Source of the DNA: Sphingomonas sp. ID1715 | GTDB lineage: Bacteria > Pseudomonadota > Alphaproteobacteria > Sphingomonadales > Sphingomonadaceae | Assembly: GCF_013044515.1 (NCBI RefSeq) | Contig: NZ_JABEPR010000002.1 | Span: forward strand, 310,001 to 374,000 | Direction of reading: 5' to 3' | DNA: 64,000 nt | Shown: piece after piece, positions 1 to 8,695 of the stretch | How positions within the stretch are numbered: position 1 is the first letter of the stretch | Layout: the number at the start of each line of letters is the position of its first letter | The notes under the pieces: generated by a model | Databases searched by the model: none | What the model saw: only the letters and a program-made list of their open reading frames with translations | Told to the model about the DNA's origin: nothing | Translations under genes and position numbers: made by a program

Positions 1-1
1 T

Positions 2-808
2 GTAAATGCCGCCCGGCGCAAGGTGGAAGCGGCGCTGTCAGCCGGCGTCAACCTGTTCGATACCGCCGATATTTACGGGCCCGACAATGGCGAGGCGTTC
101 GGCGCGGCCGAGGCGCTGCTCGGCCGGGTTCTGGCGGAAACGCCGTCGCTGCGCGACCAGATGGTCCTCGCGACCAAAGGCGGCATCGTCATCGGCACGC
201 CCTATGACAGCAGCGCCGATTATCTCGGCCGGGCGATCGACGCCTCGCTCGAACGGCTAGGCGTCGAACGCGTCGAACTGTGGCAGATCCATCGTCCCGA
301 TATCCTCGCGCATCCCCAAGAGGTCGCGCGCGCGCTGGAGAAGGCGCATGTCGCGGGCAAGATCGCGGCGGTCGGCGTATCCAACTTCACGACCTGGCAG
401 ACGGCGGCGCTGGCCCAGTATCTGACCATCCCACTCGCTTCGACCCAGCCGGAATTCTCGCCTCTCGCGCTCGACCCGATCCGCAGCGGGCTGCTGGACC
501 AGGCGATGATGCTCGACCTGGCCGTGCTCGCCTGGTCGCCGCTCGGCGGCGGCCGCATCGCCGAGCCTTGGGACGGGCGCAGTCAGGAAGTGGCGGCCCT
601 GCTCGACCAGAAGGCCAAGGACGCAGGCGTCGGCCGCACGGCGGCTGCGCTCAGCTGGATCATGGCGCATCCGGCGCGGCCGATCCCGATCGTCGGCACG
701 CAGCGGCCGGAGCGGATCGCCGAGATCCCGCAGGCGCTCACGCCACGCTGGACCCGCGCCGAATGGTACGCCGTGCTGCAAGCGTCGATGGGAGAGAGAC
801 TGCCGTGA
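2..808 (+). CDS. Aldo/keto reductase, 5' end outside the window
   Basis: NAD(P)H-dependent aldo/keto reductase of the TIM-barrel family. The reading frame is open from the first bases, so the true start lies before the window; GTG at 23 is probably internal. Family landmarks are the DTADIYG segment (catalytic Asp and Tyr), the Lys in LATKGG, the QIHRPD strand carrying the active-site His, SNFTTWQ, and the C-terminal cofactor loop around VGTQRPERI. The substrate cannot be told from sequence. The TGA overlaps the GTG of the flavin monooxygenase (GTGA), so the two are probably translated as an operon. Confidence 0.93.
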   Translation, partial: VNAARRKVEAALSAGVNLFDTADIYGPDNGEAFGAAEALLGRVLAETPSLRDQMVLATKGGIVIGTPYDSSADYLGRAIDASLERLGVERVELWQIHRPDILAHPQEVARALEKAHVAGKIAAVGVSNFTTWQTAALAQYLTIPLASTQPEFSPLALDPIRSGLLDQAMMLDLAVLAWSPLGGGRIAEPWDGRSQEVAALLDQKAKDAGVGRTAAALSWIMAHPARPIPIVGTQRPERIAEIPQALTPRWTRAEWYAVLQASMGERLP

Positions 809-1863
809 ATCCCTGTGAGATCTCCTGGTTTTCCGCGCTGTGCGACGATGATTACGAGTTTCTCGGCGTGCCCGATGAAAAGCTCAGATCAAGCTGGGAG
901 CATTGCCGCGACATCGTGCTGACGGCCGAAACCGGCGGCTTCGACAACATCCTCCTCCCCTCCGGCTATGCGCTGGGCATCGACACCACCGCCTTCGCGG
1001 CGGCGATCGCCACCATCGTCAAGCGCATCAAACTGCTGATGGCAGTAAGGATCGGTGAGACCTGGCCGCCGCAGCTGGCGCGCCAGATCGCCACGATCGA
1101 CCGCATCCTGGGCGGGCGCCTGACCGTCAACATCATCTCGTCCGACATGCCGGGAGAGACGCTGGCCTCCGCGCCGCGCTACGCCCGCACCGTCGAAGCG
1201 ATGAAGATCCTGAAGACGCTGCTGAACGGCGAGCCGCTCGATCATCAGGGCGAGTTCTACAAGATCAAGATCGATCCGCCGCGCGTCGGCACCGTCTCCG
1301 GCAAATGCCCGCCCCTCTATTTCGGTGGCCTGTCTCCCGACGCCCGCGATGCCGCCGCGCAGGGCTGCGACGTTTATCTGATGTGGCCGGATCGCGAGGA
1401 TGTCGTGCGCGATATCATCGCTGACATGACCGCGCGCGCCGCGAAATATGGGCGCACGCTGCGCTTCGGCTATCGCGCCCACGTCATCGTGCGGGAAACC
1501 GAAGACGAAGCGCGCGCTTATGCACGGCGGCTGCTGTCCAAGCTCGACGCGGAGACCGGCGCCGCAATCCGCCAGAAGTCGCTCGACTCCACCTCGGTCG
1601 GCGTCACCGCGCAGGCGGCCTTGCGCGAAGCCGCGGACGACGAAGGCTTTGTCGAGGACGGGCTGTGGACCGGCATCGGCCGCGCCCGCTCCGGCTGCGG
1701 CGCAGCGATTGTCGGCGATCCGGACCAGGTGCTGGCGAAGCTGCAGCGCTATCGCGACATGGGGATCGAGGCGTTCATCCTGTCCGGCTACCCGCATGCG
1801 GCGGAGGCCGACCTGTTCGCCCGCCACGTGCTGCCGCGCATCGATCACGGGCCGCTGGTCTGA
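805..1863 (+). CDS. LLM-class flavin-dependent oxidoreductase (SsuD-like monooxygenase)
   Basis: A protein of 352 residues of the bacterial luciferase-like family, closest by eye to alkanesulfonate monooxygenase SsuD. It would use reduced FMN and oxygen. The C-terminal stretch running from VGDPDQV to LSGYPH is typical of that branch. I chose GTG at 805, which overlaps the preceding TGA and has a good ribosome site (GGAGAGAGA at 791-799); the frame is open further upstream only because it shadows the reductase. No ssu transporter or flavin reductase is adjacent, so the substrate (sulfonate or another compound) is open. Confidence 0.9.
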   Translation: MNPCEISWFSALCDDDYEFLGVPDEKLRSSWEHCRDIVLTAETGGFDNILLPSGYALGIDTTAFAAAIATIVKRIKLLMAVRIGETWPPQLARQIATIDRILGGRLTVNIISSDMPGETLASAPRYARTVEAMKILKTLLNGEPLDHQGEFYKIKIDPPRVGTVSGKCPPLYFGGLSPDARDAAAQGCDVYLMWPDREDVVRDIIADMTARAAKYGRTLRFGYRAHVIVRETEDEARAYARRLLSKLDAETGAAIRQKSLDSTSVGVTAQAALREAADDEGFVEDGLWTGIGRARSGCGAAIVGDPDQVLAKLQRYRDMGIEAFILSGYPHAAEADLFARHVLPRIDHGPLV

Positions 1864-1869
1864 TCCTTG

Positions 1870-1930
1870 TTCCCCGGCGAAAGCCGGGGCCCGTGATACA
1901 CGGACCTGGACCCCGGCTTTGGCCGGGGAG
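1870..1930. repeat. GC-rich palindromic repeat (REP-like, type A)
   Basis: Intergenic inverted repeat. The 18-base arm at 1872-1889 matches the reverse complement of 1911-1928 with one mismatch; both carry the CCCCGGC...GCCGGGG core. A smaller inner hairpin (CCGTG/CACGG) lies between the arms. The same core recurs inside edd, and a related one inside gltB. It follows the monooxygenase stop by a few bases and could also act as a transcript end, but there is no T-tract. Confidence 0.85.
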
Positions 1931-1949
1931 CAGCTTAACTTGGCCCTGA

Positions 1950-1968
1950 CGTGTTCTATAAGAACACG
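1950..1968. promoter_or_regulatory. Perfect 7-bp-arm palindrome abutting the dehydrogenase start
   Basis: CGTGTTCTATAAGAACACG is a perfect inverted repeat (CGTGTTC / GAACACG) with a TATAA spacer. It ends one base before the likely ATG at 1969. A repressor bound here would cover the start region, and the TATAA could be a -10 element giving a very short leader. The cognate regulator is unknown; no regulator gene is next to it. Confidence 0.5.
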
Positions 1969-2910
1969 ATGATCATCGTCCTCCCCGCCCTCGCCCGTCC
2001 GCTCCTCGAAACGCACCTGCCGGGCGATGCCGAGGTCCGTTGGTTCGCGTCGGCGGACGACGCCTATGCGATGGCGCCCGGTGCGGAGGCCGGCTGGATG
2101 GACATGCAGGTTCCGCAAAACACCGGCCGGGCGATCGCGCTCGGCACGGAGCTGAAGCTCGTTACCACCATCTATGCCGGCACCGATGCCTTTCCGCTGA
2201 AGGAGATGAAGGCGCGCGGTACGCGGCTGACCAACGGCGTCGGCATCAACACCAACGCGGTCGCCGAATATGCGGTGATGGGCATGCTCTCGCTGGCCAA
2301 GGACTTCCCCGCCGTCGTGCGCGCGCAGGACCGGTCCGAATGGCTGCGCGACGCGCCGGGCAAGTTCGAGCTGCAGGACAGCCGAGCGCTGATCATCGGC
2401 TATGGCGCGATCGGCCGGCGGATCGGCGATATTCTGAAGGGCTTCGGCGTGCATGTGACCGGCGTCCGCCGTTCCGCCACGGACGAGCCGGACATGCTAG
2501 GTCCCGACGACTGGCCGGCCAGGCTCGGAGACTTCGACTGGGTGATCGTCGCGGCGCCCGCCACGTCGGAGACGTCACACCTGATCGGCGCCGCCGAGCT
2601 CGCCGCGATGAAGACGAGCGCCTATCTGGTGAACATCGCCCGCGGCACGCTGATCGACCAGGACGCACTGATCGCCGCGCTGGAGGGCGGGCAGATCGCC
2701 GGTGCGCATCTCGACGTGACCGATCCCGAACCGCTGCCGCCCGAGCACCCGCTGTGGAAGGCGCCGAACACGCTGATCACCATGCATCTGTCGGGTCGGG
2801 CCCAGACCCGCATGTTCCAGCGTGCGGCCCAGCTCTTCCTCGACAATCTCGCGCGCTACCGCGCCGGCGAGCCGCTGATCAACGAAGTCGATCTCGACCT
2901 TGGCTATTAA
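1969..2910 (+). CDS. D-isomer-specific 2-hydroxyacid dehydrogenase
   Basis: NAD(P)-dependent dehydrogenase of 313 residues that interconverts 2-keto acids and D-2-hydroxy acids. The Rossmann motif GYGAIGRRI lies near residue 145; the catalytic Arg is in NIARGTLID, the Glu in TDPEPLP, and the His in TMHLSG. I prefer ATG 1969, whose product begins MIIVLP like the family N-terminus, over GTG 1951, which lies inside the palindrome. No clear Shine-Dalgarno is visible, which fits a short or leaderless transcript. The specific substrate is not evident. Confidence 0.9.
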   Translation: MIIVLPALARPLLETHLPGDAEVRWFASADDAYAMAPGAEAGWMDMQVPQNTGRAIALGTELKLVTTIYAGTDAFPLKEMKARGTRLTNGVGINTNAVAEYAVMGMLSLAKDFPAVVRAQDRSEWLRDAPGKFELQDSRALIIGYGAIGRRIGDILKGFGVHVTGVRRSATDEPDMLGPDDWPARLGDFDWVIVAAPATSETSHLIGAAELAAMKTSAYLVNIARGTLIDQDALIAALEGGQIAGAHLDVTDPEPLPPEHPLWKAPNTLITMHLSGRAQTRMFQRAAQLFLDNLARYRAGEPLINEVDLDLGY

Positions 2911-3009
2911 GGTCTTGCCGCCCGTCGAAGGCCGCGCGGCGTTGATCGACGGGAGATTGCCGGATAGCCTCCGCCCCTCTTCAGCCGAGCCGCACAATAG
3001 GAGACCTTG

Positions 3010-3822
3010 ATGCGCGCCCTGACTCTCGCCCTCGCTCTCACCTCCGCCTTCGTCGCCAGCGCGGCGCCTGCCCAGGCGCCTTCCGCGGCGCTCAAGCAGG
3101 CCGTCGCCAACCCCGCCCGCAGCGAAGCCAATCGTGCCCGCGACCAATATCGTCACCCGGCCGAGACCCTGGCCTTTTTCGACCTCAAGCCGACCGACAC
3201 GGTGGTCGAGCTCTGGCCCGGCGGCGGCTGGTACACCGAGATCCTCGCGCCCTATCTCGCCGAACGCGGCAAGCTGATCGTGGCATCGCCGACCGACAAG
3301 GGCCTGGAAGGCTCGAAGAAGCGGCTGGCGGCAAAGCCCGAGCTGTTCGGCAAGGTGGAGGCCGTCAACTTTCCGACCCTGCTCGGCGGCAGCGGCGTCG
3401 CGCCTGGCAGCGCGGACGCGGTGCTGACCTTCCGCAACGTCCACAACTGGCGGATGGGCTATCTGCAGCCGGAAAAGCAGGACTATTCGGTCGAGGCATT
3501 TCGCGAGATCTATGCGATGCTGAAGCCGGGCGGCGTGCTCGGCATCGAGGATCACCGGCTGCCCGAAGGCGCCAGCGACGAACGCGAACGGTCGAGCGGC
3601 TATATCAAGGTGTCGACGATCCGCCGCCTCGCCGAACAGGCTGGCTTCAAGTTCGCCGGCGCATCGGAAGTGAACGCCAACAAGAAAGACACGGCCGACT
3701 GGGAAGACGGCGTGTGGACGCTGCCGCCCACCTACGCCAAGGGGGAGACCGACCGCGCCAAATATCAGGCGATCGGCGAAAGCGACCGCATGACGCTGAA
3801 GTTCGTCAAGCCGAAGGGCTGA
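3010..3822 (+). CDS. Exported class I SAM-dependent methyltransferase-like protein
   Basis: A protein of 270 residues with an N-terminal signal peptide (MRALTLALALTSAFVASAAPAQA region), followed by a class I methyltransferase fold. The SAM-binding-like motif VVELWPGGGWYTE is near residue 60, and FRNVHNW and MLKPGGVLGIEDHR are typical later motifs. It resembles the predicted methyltransferase group COG4798. ATG 3010 is chosen because AGGAG at 2999-3003 is well spaced; TTG at 3007 is in frame but less likely. Export is odd for an enzyme needing SAM, so the real activity is uncertain. Confidence 0.85.
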   Translation: MRALTLALALTSAFVASAAPAQAPSAALKQAVANPARSEANRARDQYRHPAETLAFFDLKPTDTVVELWPGGGWYTEILAPYLAERGKLIVASPTDKGLEGSKKRLAAKPELFGKVEAVNFPTLLGGSGVAPGSADAVLTFRNVHNWRMGYLQPEKQDYSVEAFREIYAMLKPGGVLGIEDHRLPEGASDERERSSGYIKVSTIRRLAEQAGFKFAGASEVNANKKDTADWEDGVWTLPPTYAKGETDRAKYQAIGESDRMTLKFVKPKG

Positions 3823-3838
3823 TTTCGGCCCGCCTCTT

Positions 3839-3921
3839 CGTCATTCCCGCGACAGCGGGAACCCAGCGGTCCCGGCACCCGTCGGATCGACTCCTGGGTC
3901 CCCGCTTTCGCGGGGATGACG
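3839..3921. repeat. Palindromic repeat encoding the end of a minus-strand gene
   Basis: Inverted repeat with 28-base arms (3839-3866 and 3894-3921) that match at 25 of 28 positions and share the CCCGC...GCGGG...CCCAG core. It lies between convergent genes, 16 bases after the methyltransferase stop. Read on the minus strand it encodes [10 protein letters not shown], a peptide often produced when such repeats are translated, and it supplies the C-terminus and stop codon of the small membrane protein. Confidence 0.85.
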
Positions 3922-4272
3922 AGCATAGGGCGCTAGCAAACGTCCGGCCGCATAGAGTGCGACACCGGCCACTGCGAGCAAGCCGCCGATCAACAAAGGT
4001 GTCCGCGCATCCGCACTTGGTTCGGGCGTGAACTCCACGAAAAGCTCTTCGCGCTCCGGCCGCTCGACCCGGCCGGTCGCCTCGGCAAAAGCGACGCCAT
4101 TGCCTTCGCTCACCGCGACCGTCTTGCCCGTCTCCAGCGTCACCGCGTGGCTGAACTCCTCGTCCGACTCGTGGCGGTCCAAGTTTTCGCCCCGCATGCC
4201 CTGCGCGGCCGGCGGGTGGCGATTGGCCTGGTCGGCCATGCCATAGACGCGTGCCTGGTTTTCCTCTGCCAT
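3841..4272 (-). CDS. Small membrane protein with repeat-encoded C-terminus
   Basis: Hypothetical protein of 143 residues, function unknown. The first 90 residues are polar and acidic (including [11 protein letters not shown]-like sequence and a FVEFTPEP segment). One hydrophobic helix follows at about residues 95-117 ([21 protein letters not shown]), and the remaining tail is encoded by the palindromic repeat. Without the repeat it would look like a tail-anchored protein. The start used is ATG at 4272; its ribosome site is weak. It diverges from csaA, whose start is 48 bases away. Confidence 0.6.
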   Translation of the reverse strand: MAEENQARVYGMADQANRHPPAAQGMRGENLDRHESDEEFSHAVTLETGKTVAVSEGNGVAFAEATGRVERPEREELFVEFTPEPSADARTPLLIGGLLAVAGVALYAAGRLLAPYARHPRESGDPGVDPTGAGTAGFPLSRE

Positions 4273-4319
4273 CCCGCATGAACGTGCGGCAAAGGGGAGG
4301 AGTTCAAATCGGAGGCACA

Positions 4320-4655
4320 ATGACGATCAGTTTCGACGAATTTCTAAAGGTCGACATCCGCGTCGGCACCATTGTCGCGGCCGAGCCGTTCCCCGAGGCG
4401 CGCAAGCCCGCGTTCAAGCTGCGCATCGACTTCGGCCCCGAGATCGGCACCAGGAAGTCCAGCGCACAGATCACGGTCCACTATACGCCGGAAGACCTGA
4501 TCGGCCGACAGGTCGCCGCGGTGGTCAACTTCCCGCCCCGTCAGATCGGCCCCTTCATGTCGGAAGTGCTGACCCTGGGCTTCCCCGATGCCGATGGCGA
4601 AGTCGTGCTGATCACACCGAGCCAACCGGTGCCGAATGGCGGACGGTTGTTCTAG
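4320..4655 (+). CDS. csaA: tRNA-binding protein, CsaA/YgjH family
   Basis: A protein of 111 residues consisting of one OB-fold tRNA-binding domain, the full length of the CsaA/YgjH family. The hallmark stretch [20 protein letters not shown] is at residues 11-30; [14 protein letters not shown] and the terminal NGGRLF also fit. B. subtilis CsaA is described as an export-related chaperone and the E. coli relative binds tRNA; which applies here is unknown. ATG 4320 is preceded by GGAGG at 4311-4315. The longer upstream frame is not needed. Confidence 0.9.
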   Translation: MTISFDEFLKVDIRVGTIVAAEPFPEARKPAFKLRIDFGPEIGTRKSSAQITVHYTPEDLIGRQVAAVVNFPPRQIGPFMSEVLTLGFPDADGEVVLITPSQPVPNGGRLF

Positions 4656-4705
4656 GTGCAGGCAACGCTTAAGCCACGGCCAAAGCAGAATGTGAGGGGG
4701 AACGG

Positions 4706-6301
4706 GTGGCGACGCTGGCGAAGGATCGCATCGAGGAGTTGAAGCCCAAGGACGTGCGGCTGGTGATCGCCGCCTCGTCGCTGGGGACGGTCTTCGAATG
4801 GTATGACTTCTTCATCTACGGCACGCTGGCGGCGATCGTCGGCAAGACCTTCTTCCCCGCCGCCAATGCGACCACGGAATTGCTCTACTCGCTCGCCGGC
4901 TTCGCGGTGGGCTTCGGCTTCCGGCCGCTTGGCGCGGTGCTGTTCGGCTATTTCGGCGACAAGATCGGGCGCAAATACACGTTCCTCGTCACCATCACGC
5001 TGATGGGCCTGGCGACGGCCGCGGTGGGCTTCGTGCCGTCCGCGGCGGACATCGGCTATGCGGCGCCCGCCATCATCATCGGCCTCCGCATCCTGCAGGG
5101 ATTGGCGCTCGGCGGCGAATATGGCGGCGCCGCCATCTATGTCGCCGAACATGCGCGGCCCGAACGGCGCGGCTTCTACACCAGCTTCATCCAGGGCTCG
5201 GTCGCCGGTGGCTTCATCTTGTCGCTGGCGGTGGTGCTGGGCACGCAAGCCGTGGTTGGCCCGGAGGCTTGGACCGAATGGGGCTGGCGCTTCCCCTTCG
5301 TCTTCTCGCTGCTGCTGCTCGGCGTATCCCTGTGGATGCGGCTGAAGCTGAGCGAAAGCCCGGTCTTCAAGGCGATGAAGGAAGCGGGCGAGACGGCGCG
5401 CAATCCGCTGAAGGAGACCTTCACCTATCCCGGTAACGGCCGCCGCCTGCTGGTCGCGCTGTTCGGCATAGCCGCCGGCCTGACCGTCATCTGGTACACG
5501 GCGATGTTCCAGGTGCTGTATTTCCTCCAGAACGCGATGAAGCTTGAGCCGACCGTCGCCCAGACATTGGTCGGCATCGGCGCCGCTGCCGGCCTGATCT
5601 TCTTCGTCGCATTCGGGGCCCTTTCCGACCGGGTCGGGCGCAAGCTGCCGATCGTGATCGGCTACGCGCTGACCCTGATCCTGCTCTTCCCGATCTTCGG
5701 CATGATGGGAGGTGCGGCCAATCCAGGACTGTCGCAAGCGGCGCAGCGCGCGCCGGTGGTGGTCGGCGGCAAGGATTGCAGCTTCAGCCCGTTCGACAAG
5801 GTGCAGGCGACCGAATGCGGCAAGGCGCTCGACATGCTGACCAAGCGGGGCGTGCCCTATGCGGTGAACAAGGACCTGACCGGCGTGATCGTCGGCGAGA
5901 CGCGGATGAGCGCCGGCCGCTATCCGACTGAGCAGGAACTGGACGCCTCGCTGAAGGGCGCCGGCTACAGCCTGGACAAGGTGCGGCCTGCCGGCGCCGA
6001 CATCGCCATGATCCTGCTGGGCGTACTCGCATTGAGTGCGCTGTCCGGCATGACCTACGGCCCAGTCGCGGCGCTGCTGTCGGAGCTCTTTCCGCCGCGC
6101 ATCCGCTACAGTTCGATGTCGATTCCCTATCATATCGGCACCGGCTATTTCGGCGGCTTCCTGCCGCTCGTCAGCCAGTACATCGTCGCGAAGACCGGCA
6201 ATCCGTACGCCGGGCTCTGGTACACCTGGGTGGTCGTCGCGATGGCGCTGCTGGTGACGATGGTGTGGCTGCGGAAGGACGACCTCAGCCACCTCGACTA
6301 G
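4706..6301 (+). CDS. MFS transporter, metabolite:H+ symporter (MHS) type
   Basis: Twelve-helix permease of 531 residues. MHS signatures include SSLGTVFEWYDFFIYG at residues 21-36, FGYFGDKIGRK, and GGEYGGAA around residue 138. It resembles ProP/citrate/dicarboxylate symporters, but the substrate cannot be assigned. A polar insert of about 85 residues (roughly 345-430) with two Cys lies between helices of the C-terminal half. Start GTG 4706 follows GAGGGGGA at 4694-4701. Likely an inner-membrane proton-coupled solute importer. Confidence 0.9.
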   Translation: MATLAKDRIEELKPKDVRLVIAASSLGTVFEWYDFFIYGTLAAIVGKTFFPAANATTELLYSLAGFAVGFGFRPLGAVLFGYFGDKIGRKYTFLVTITLMGLATAAVGFVPSAADIGYAAPAIIIGLRILQGLALGGEYGGAAIYVAEHARPERRGFYTSFIQGSVAGGFILSLAVVLGTQAVVGPEAWTEWGWRFPFVFSLLLLGVSLWMRLKLSESPVFKAMKEAGETARNPLKETFTYPGNGRRLLVALFGIAAGLTVIWYTAMFQVLYFLQNAMKLEPTVAQTLVGIGAAAGLIFFVAFGALSDRVGRKLPIVIGYALTLILLFPIFGMMGGAANPGLSQAAQRAPVVVGGKDCSFSPFDKVQATECGKALDMLTKRGVPYAVNKDLTGVIVGETRMSAGRYPTEQELDASLKGAGYSLDKVRPAGADIAMILLGVLALSALSGMTYGPVAALLSELFPPRIRYSSMSIPYHIGTGYFGGFLPLVSQYIVAKTGNPYAGLWYTWVVVAMALLVTMVWLRKDDLSHLD

Positions 6302-6328
6302 CCAGTCGAGCGCGGCTAGTCGCCGCTC

Positions 6329-7372
6329 GTGCATATCCCTCCTCCTCATCGGCTGCGCCTTGATGGTGGCGCCTTGGTTGCGAACTGGCGTTGGTTGAAT
6401 GCGCAGAGTGGCGGGGCTGCCTGTGGCGCGGCGGTGAAGGCGGACGGCTATGGGCTCGGCGCGCGAGAGGTGGTGCGGCAGCTGGCAGCGGCCGGTTGCC
6501 GAGACTTTTTCGTGGCGACCTGGGCTGAGGCCGCGGCGCTGATGCCCCTGCCGGCCGGCGTCGCCCTGTCGGTGCTGCACGGTGTCCGGCCGGAGGATAT
6601 GGCGGCGGCAACCAGCCTGAACGCCCGGCCGGTGCTCAATACGTCGGATCAGGTGCGCCGCTGGCGCGCGGCGGGCGGCGGCGTTTGCGACGTGATGATC
6701 GACACCGGGATTAATCGGCTCGGCCTGGCTCCGCAGGATGTCGCTGCGGGACTGCTCGACGGCCTGCAGGTCGATGTCCTGATGAGCCATCTTGCCTGCG
6801 CCGACGAGGATGTGGAGGATAATGACCGCCAGCGGCGCGCCTTCCTTTCCCTGGCGGACAGTGTGCCGCACCGACGGCTGAGCCTGGCCAACTCGGCCGG
6901 CATCTGCCTGGGCGCGGACTATGCCTTCGACCTCACGCGGCCGGGCGTCGCGCTGTACGGCGGCATACCGCGTGCAGAAGCCACCGGCCACATCCGGCAG
7001 GTCGCGAGGCCGGAGGCCGAAATCCTGCAGCGGCGGCTTGTGCCGGCCGGAAGTTCAGTTGGCTATAATGCGACCTGGACGGCCGCGCGCGACACCGAAG
7101 TCGCGATCCTCAACATCGGCTATGCCGACGGGATTCTGCGCGGTTTTTCGGGCACGGGTCACGCGCTTGCCGGCGAGATCGCGCTGCCGTTCATCGGCCG
7201 GGTCTCGATGGACCTGATCGCCATCGACGTCACCGCCGCGCCGGACCTGCGCGAAGGTGACTGGGTCGCGATCGACTATGACCTGCCCCGCGCCGCCGCT
7301 GCATCCGGGCTGGCGCAATATGAGCTGCTGACGAGCCTAGGCGACCGGTTCGAGCGGGTTTGGATGGACTAA
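6329..7372 (+). CDS. alr: Alanine racemase
   Basis: PLP enzyme of 347 residues that makes D-alanine for peptidoglycan. The PLP Lys is K37 in AVKADGYGLG, and the second catalytic base is the Tyr of VGYNATW in the C-terminal domain. MIDTGINRLG, LANSAG, RPGVALYG and IGRVSMD are further family motifs. Start GTG 6329 lies 27 bases after the transporter stop; no strong ribosome site is seen, so coupling to the upstream gene is possible. Slightly short for the family but complete. Confidence 0.95.
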   Translation: MHIPPPHRLRLDGGALVANWRWLNAQSGGAACGAAVKADGYGLGAREVVRQLAAAGCRDFFVATWAEAAALMPLPAGVALSVLHGVRPEDMAAATSLNARPVLNTSDQVRRWRAAGGGVCDVMIDTGINRLGLAPQDVAAGLLDGLQVDVLMSHLACADEDVEDNDRQRRAFLSLADSVPHRRLSLANSAGICLGADYAFDLTRPGVALYGGIPRAEATGHIRQVARPEAEILQRRLVPAGSSVGYNATWTAARDTEVAILNIGYADGILRGFSGTGHALAGEIALPFIGRVSMDLIAIDVTAAPDLREGDWVAIDYDLPRAAAASGLAQYELLTSLGDRFERVWMD

Positions 7373-7385
7373 GAAACGAAAACCC

Positions 7386-7461
7386 CGCTCGTCCCGAGCG
7401 TAGTCGAGGGGCGCTGCTCAAAAGCCGTGAACACGCCCCTCGACTTCGCTCGGGAGGAGCG
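7386..7461. repeat. Palindromic repeat between convergent alr and thiolase
   Basis: Two 28-base arms (7386-7413 and 7434-7461) pair with two mismatches. The arms carry CCCGAGCGNAGTCGAGGGG. It sits between the ends of two convergent genes, where a strong hairpin could help end both transcripts, though neither side has a T-run. Part of the same sequence family (CGAGCGAAGTCGAG) occurs in the repeat before uppP. Confidence 0.85.
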
Positions 7462-7481
7462 ATTCTTAGCCCTTCCCTACC

Positions 7482-8657
7482 TCACCGCTCCAGGCACATG
7501 GCGATGCCCATGCCGCCGCCGATGCAGAGCGTGGCGAGGCCCTTCTTCGCGTCGCGCTTCTGCATCTCGTAGATGAGCGTCGTCAGGATGCGCGCGCCGG
7601 AGGCACCGATCGGGTGGCCGATCGAGATCGCGCCGCCATTGACGTTGACCTTGTCGGCGTCCCAGCCGAGTTCCTTGCCGACGGCCAGCGCCTGGGCGGC
7701 GAAGGCCTCATTGGCCTCGATCAGGTCGAGATCGGCGACGGTCCAGCCGGCCTTTTCGAGCGCCTTCTGACTGGCCGGCACCGGGCCGATGCCCATGATC
7801 GCCGGATCGACGCCAGCCGAGGCCCAGCTGGCGATGCGGGCGAGAATGGGCGCGCCGCGCCGCTCGGCCTCTTCGCGCGTGGTGACGACCAGCGCCGCCG
7901 CCCCGTCGTTCAGGCCCGAGGCGTTGCCGGCAGTCACCGAGCCGCCTTCCTTCTTGAACGCGGGCTTCAGGCCGGCGAGGCTGGCGACGACCACACCTTC
8001 GCGGATGAACTCGTCGCGGTCGACGACCGTGTCGCCCTTGCGGCCCTTGATCGTGACCGGCGCGATCTCGTCGTCGAAGCGGCCAGCAGCGCGTGCGGCC
8101 TCGGCCTTGTTCTGGCTGGCACAGGCGAACGCGTCCTGCTCGTCGCGCGTAATCTGGTATCGCTCGGCCAGATTCTCGGCCGTCACCCCCATGTGATAGC
8201 CGTTGAACACGTCGGTCAGGCCGTCCTTGATCATCGTATCGGCGAGTTCGACCGAGCCCATTTTGGTGCCGCCGCGCAGCTGCTGGGCGTGCGGGCTCAG
8301 CGACATATTTTCCTGGCCGCCGGCGACGACAATGGTCGCGTCGCCCGTCGCGACCATCTGCGCCGCCGTCGCGACCGCGCGCAGGCCGGAGCCGCAGACT
8401 TGGTTGAGGCCCCAGGCGGGCACTTCCTTCGGCACGCCCGCCGCCATTGCGGCCTGGCGAGCCGGGTTCTGGCCCTGCGCCGCGGTCAGCACCTGACCGA
8501 GAATGACTTCCGACACGTCCTCGCCCTTGACGCCGGCCTGCGCCAGCGCCGCCTCGATCGCGACGCGGCCAAGTTCATGCGCGGGCGTGGCCGCATAGGA
8601 GCCGAGGAAGCTGCCGACGGGGGTGCGCTTCGCGGCGATGATGACGATGTCCTGCAT
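7482..8657 (-). CDS. phaA: Acetyl-CoA C-acetyltransferase (thiolase)
   Basis: Biosynthetic thiolase of 391 residues that condenses two acetyl-CoA to acetoacetyl-CoA. The acyl-accepting Cys is in [10 protein letters not shown] (about residue 88), the His in [11 protein letters not shown], and the second Cys in [12 protein letters not shown] 8657 follows AGGAG with good spacing. It lies 38 bases after the PhaC-like gene on the same strand and next to phaR, so a role as PhaA in polyhydroxyalkanoate synthesis is likely. The reductase phaB is not in the window. Confidence 0.93.
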   Translation of the reverse strand: MQDIVIIAAKRTPVGSFLGSYAATPAHELGRVAIEAALAQAGVKGEDVSEVILGQVLTAAQGQNPARQAAMAAGVPKEVPAWGLNQVCGSGLRAVATAAQMVATGDATIVVAGGQENMSLSPHAQQLRGGTKMGSVELADTMIKDGLTDVFNGYHMGVTAENLAERYQITRDEQDAFACASQNKAEAARAAGRFDDEIAPVTIKGRKGDTVVDRDEFIREGVVVASLAGLKPAFKKEGGSVTAGNASGLNDGAAALVVTTREEAERRGAPILARIASWASAGVDPAIMGIGPVPASQKALEKAGWTVADLDLIEANEAFAAQALAVGKELGWDADKVNVNGGAISIGHPIGASGARILTTLIYEMQKRDAKKGLATLCIGGGMGIAMCLER

Positions 8658-8695
8658 GGGGTGCGCTCCTGCGAGAAGGGATTGCGGCGCGACTA

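Noticed and set aside
889-2454. Very long antisense open frames, for example 889-2454, 4652-6991 and 38030-40162 on the minus strand
   Set aside because: They lie fully opposite well-supported genes, have low-complexity Arg/His/Ala-rich translations and no family motifs. High GC makes antisense frames open by chance.
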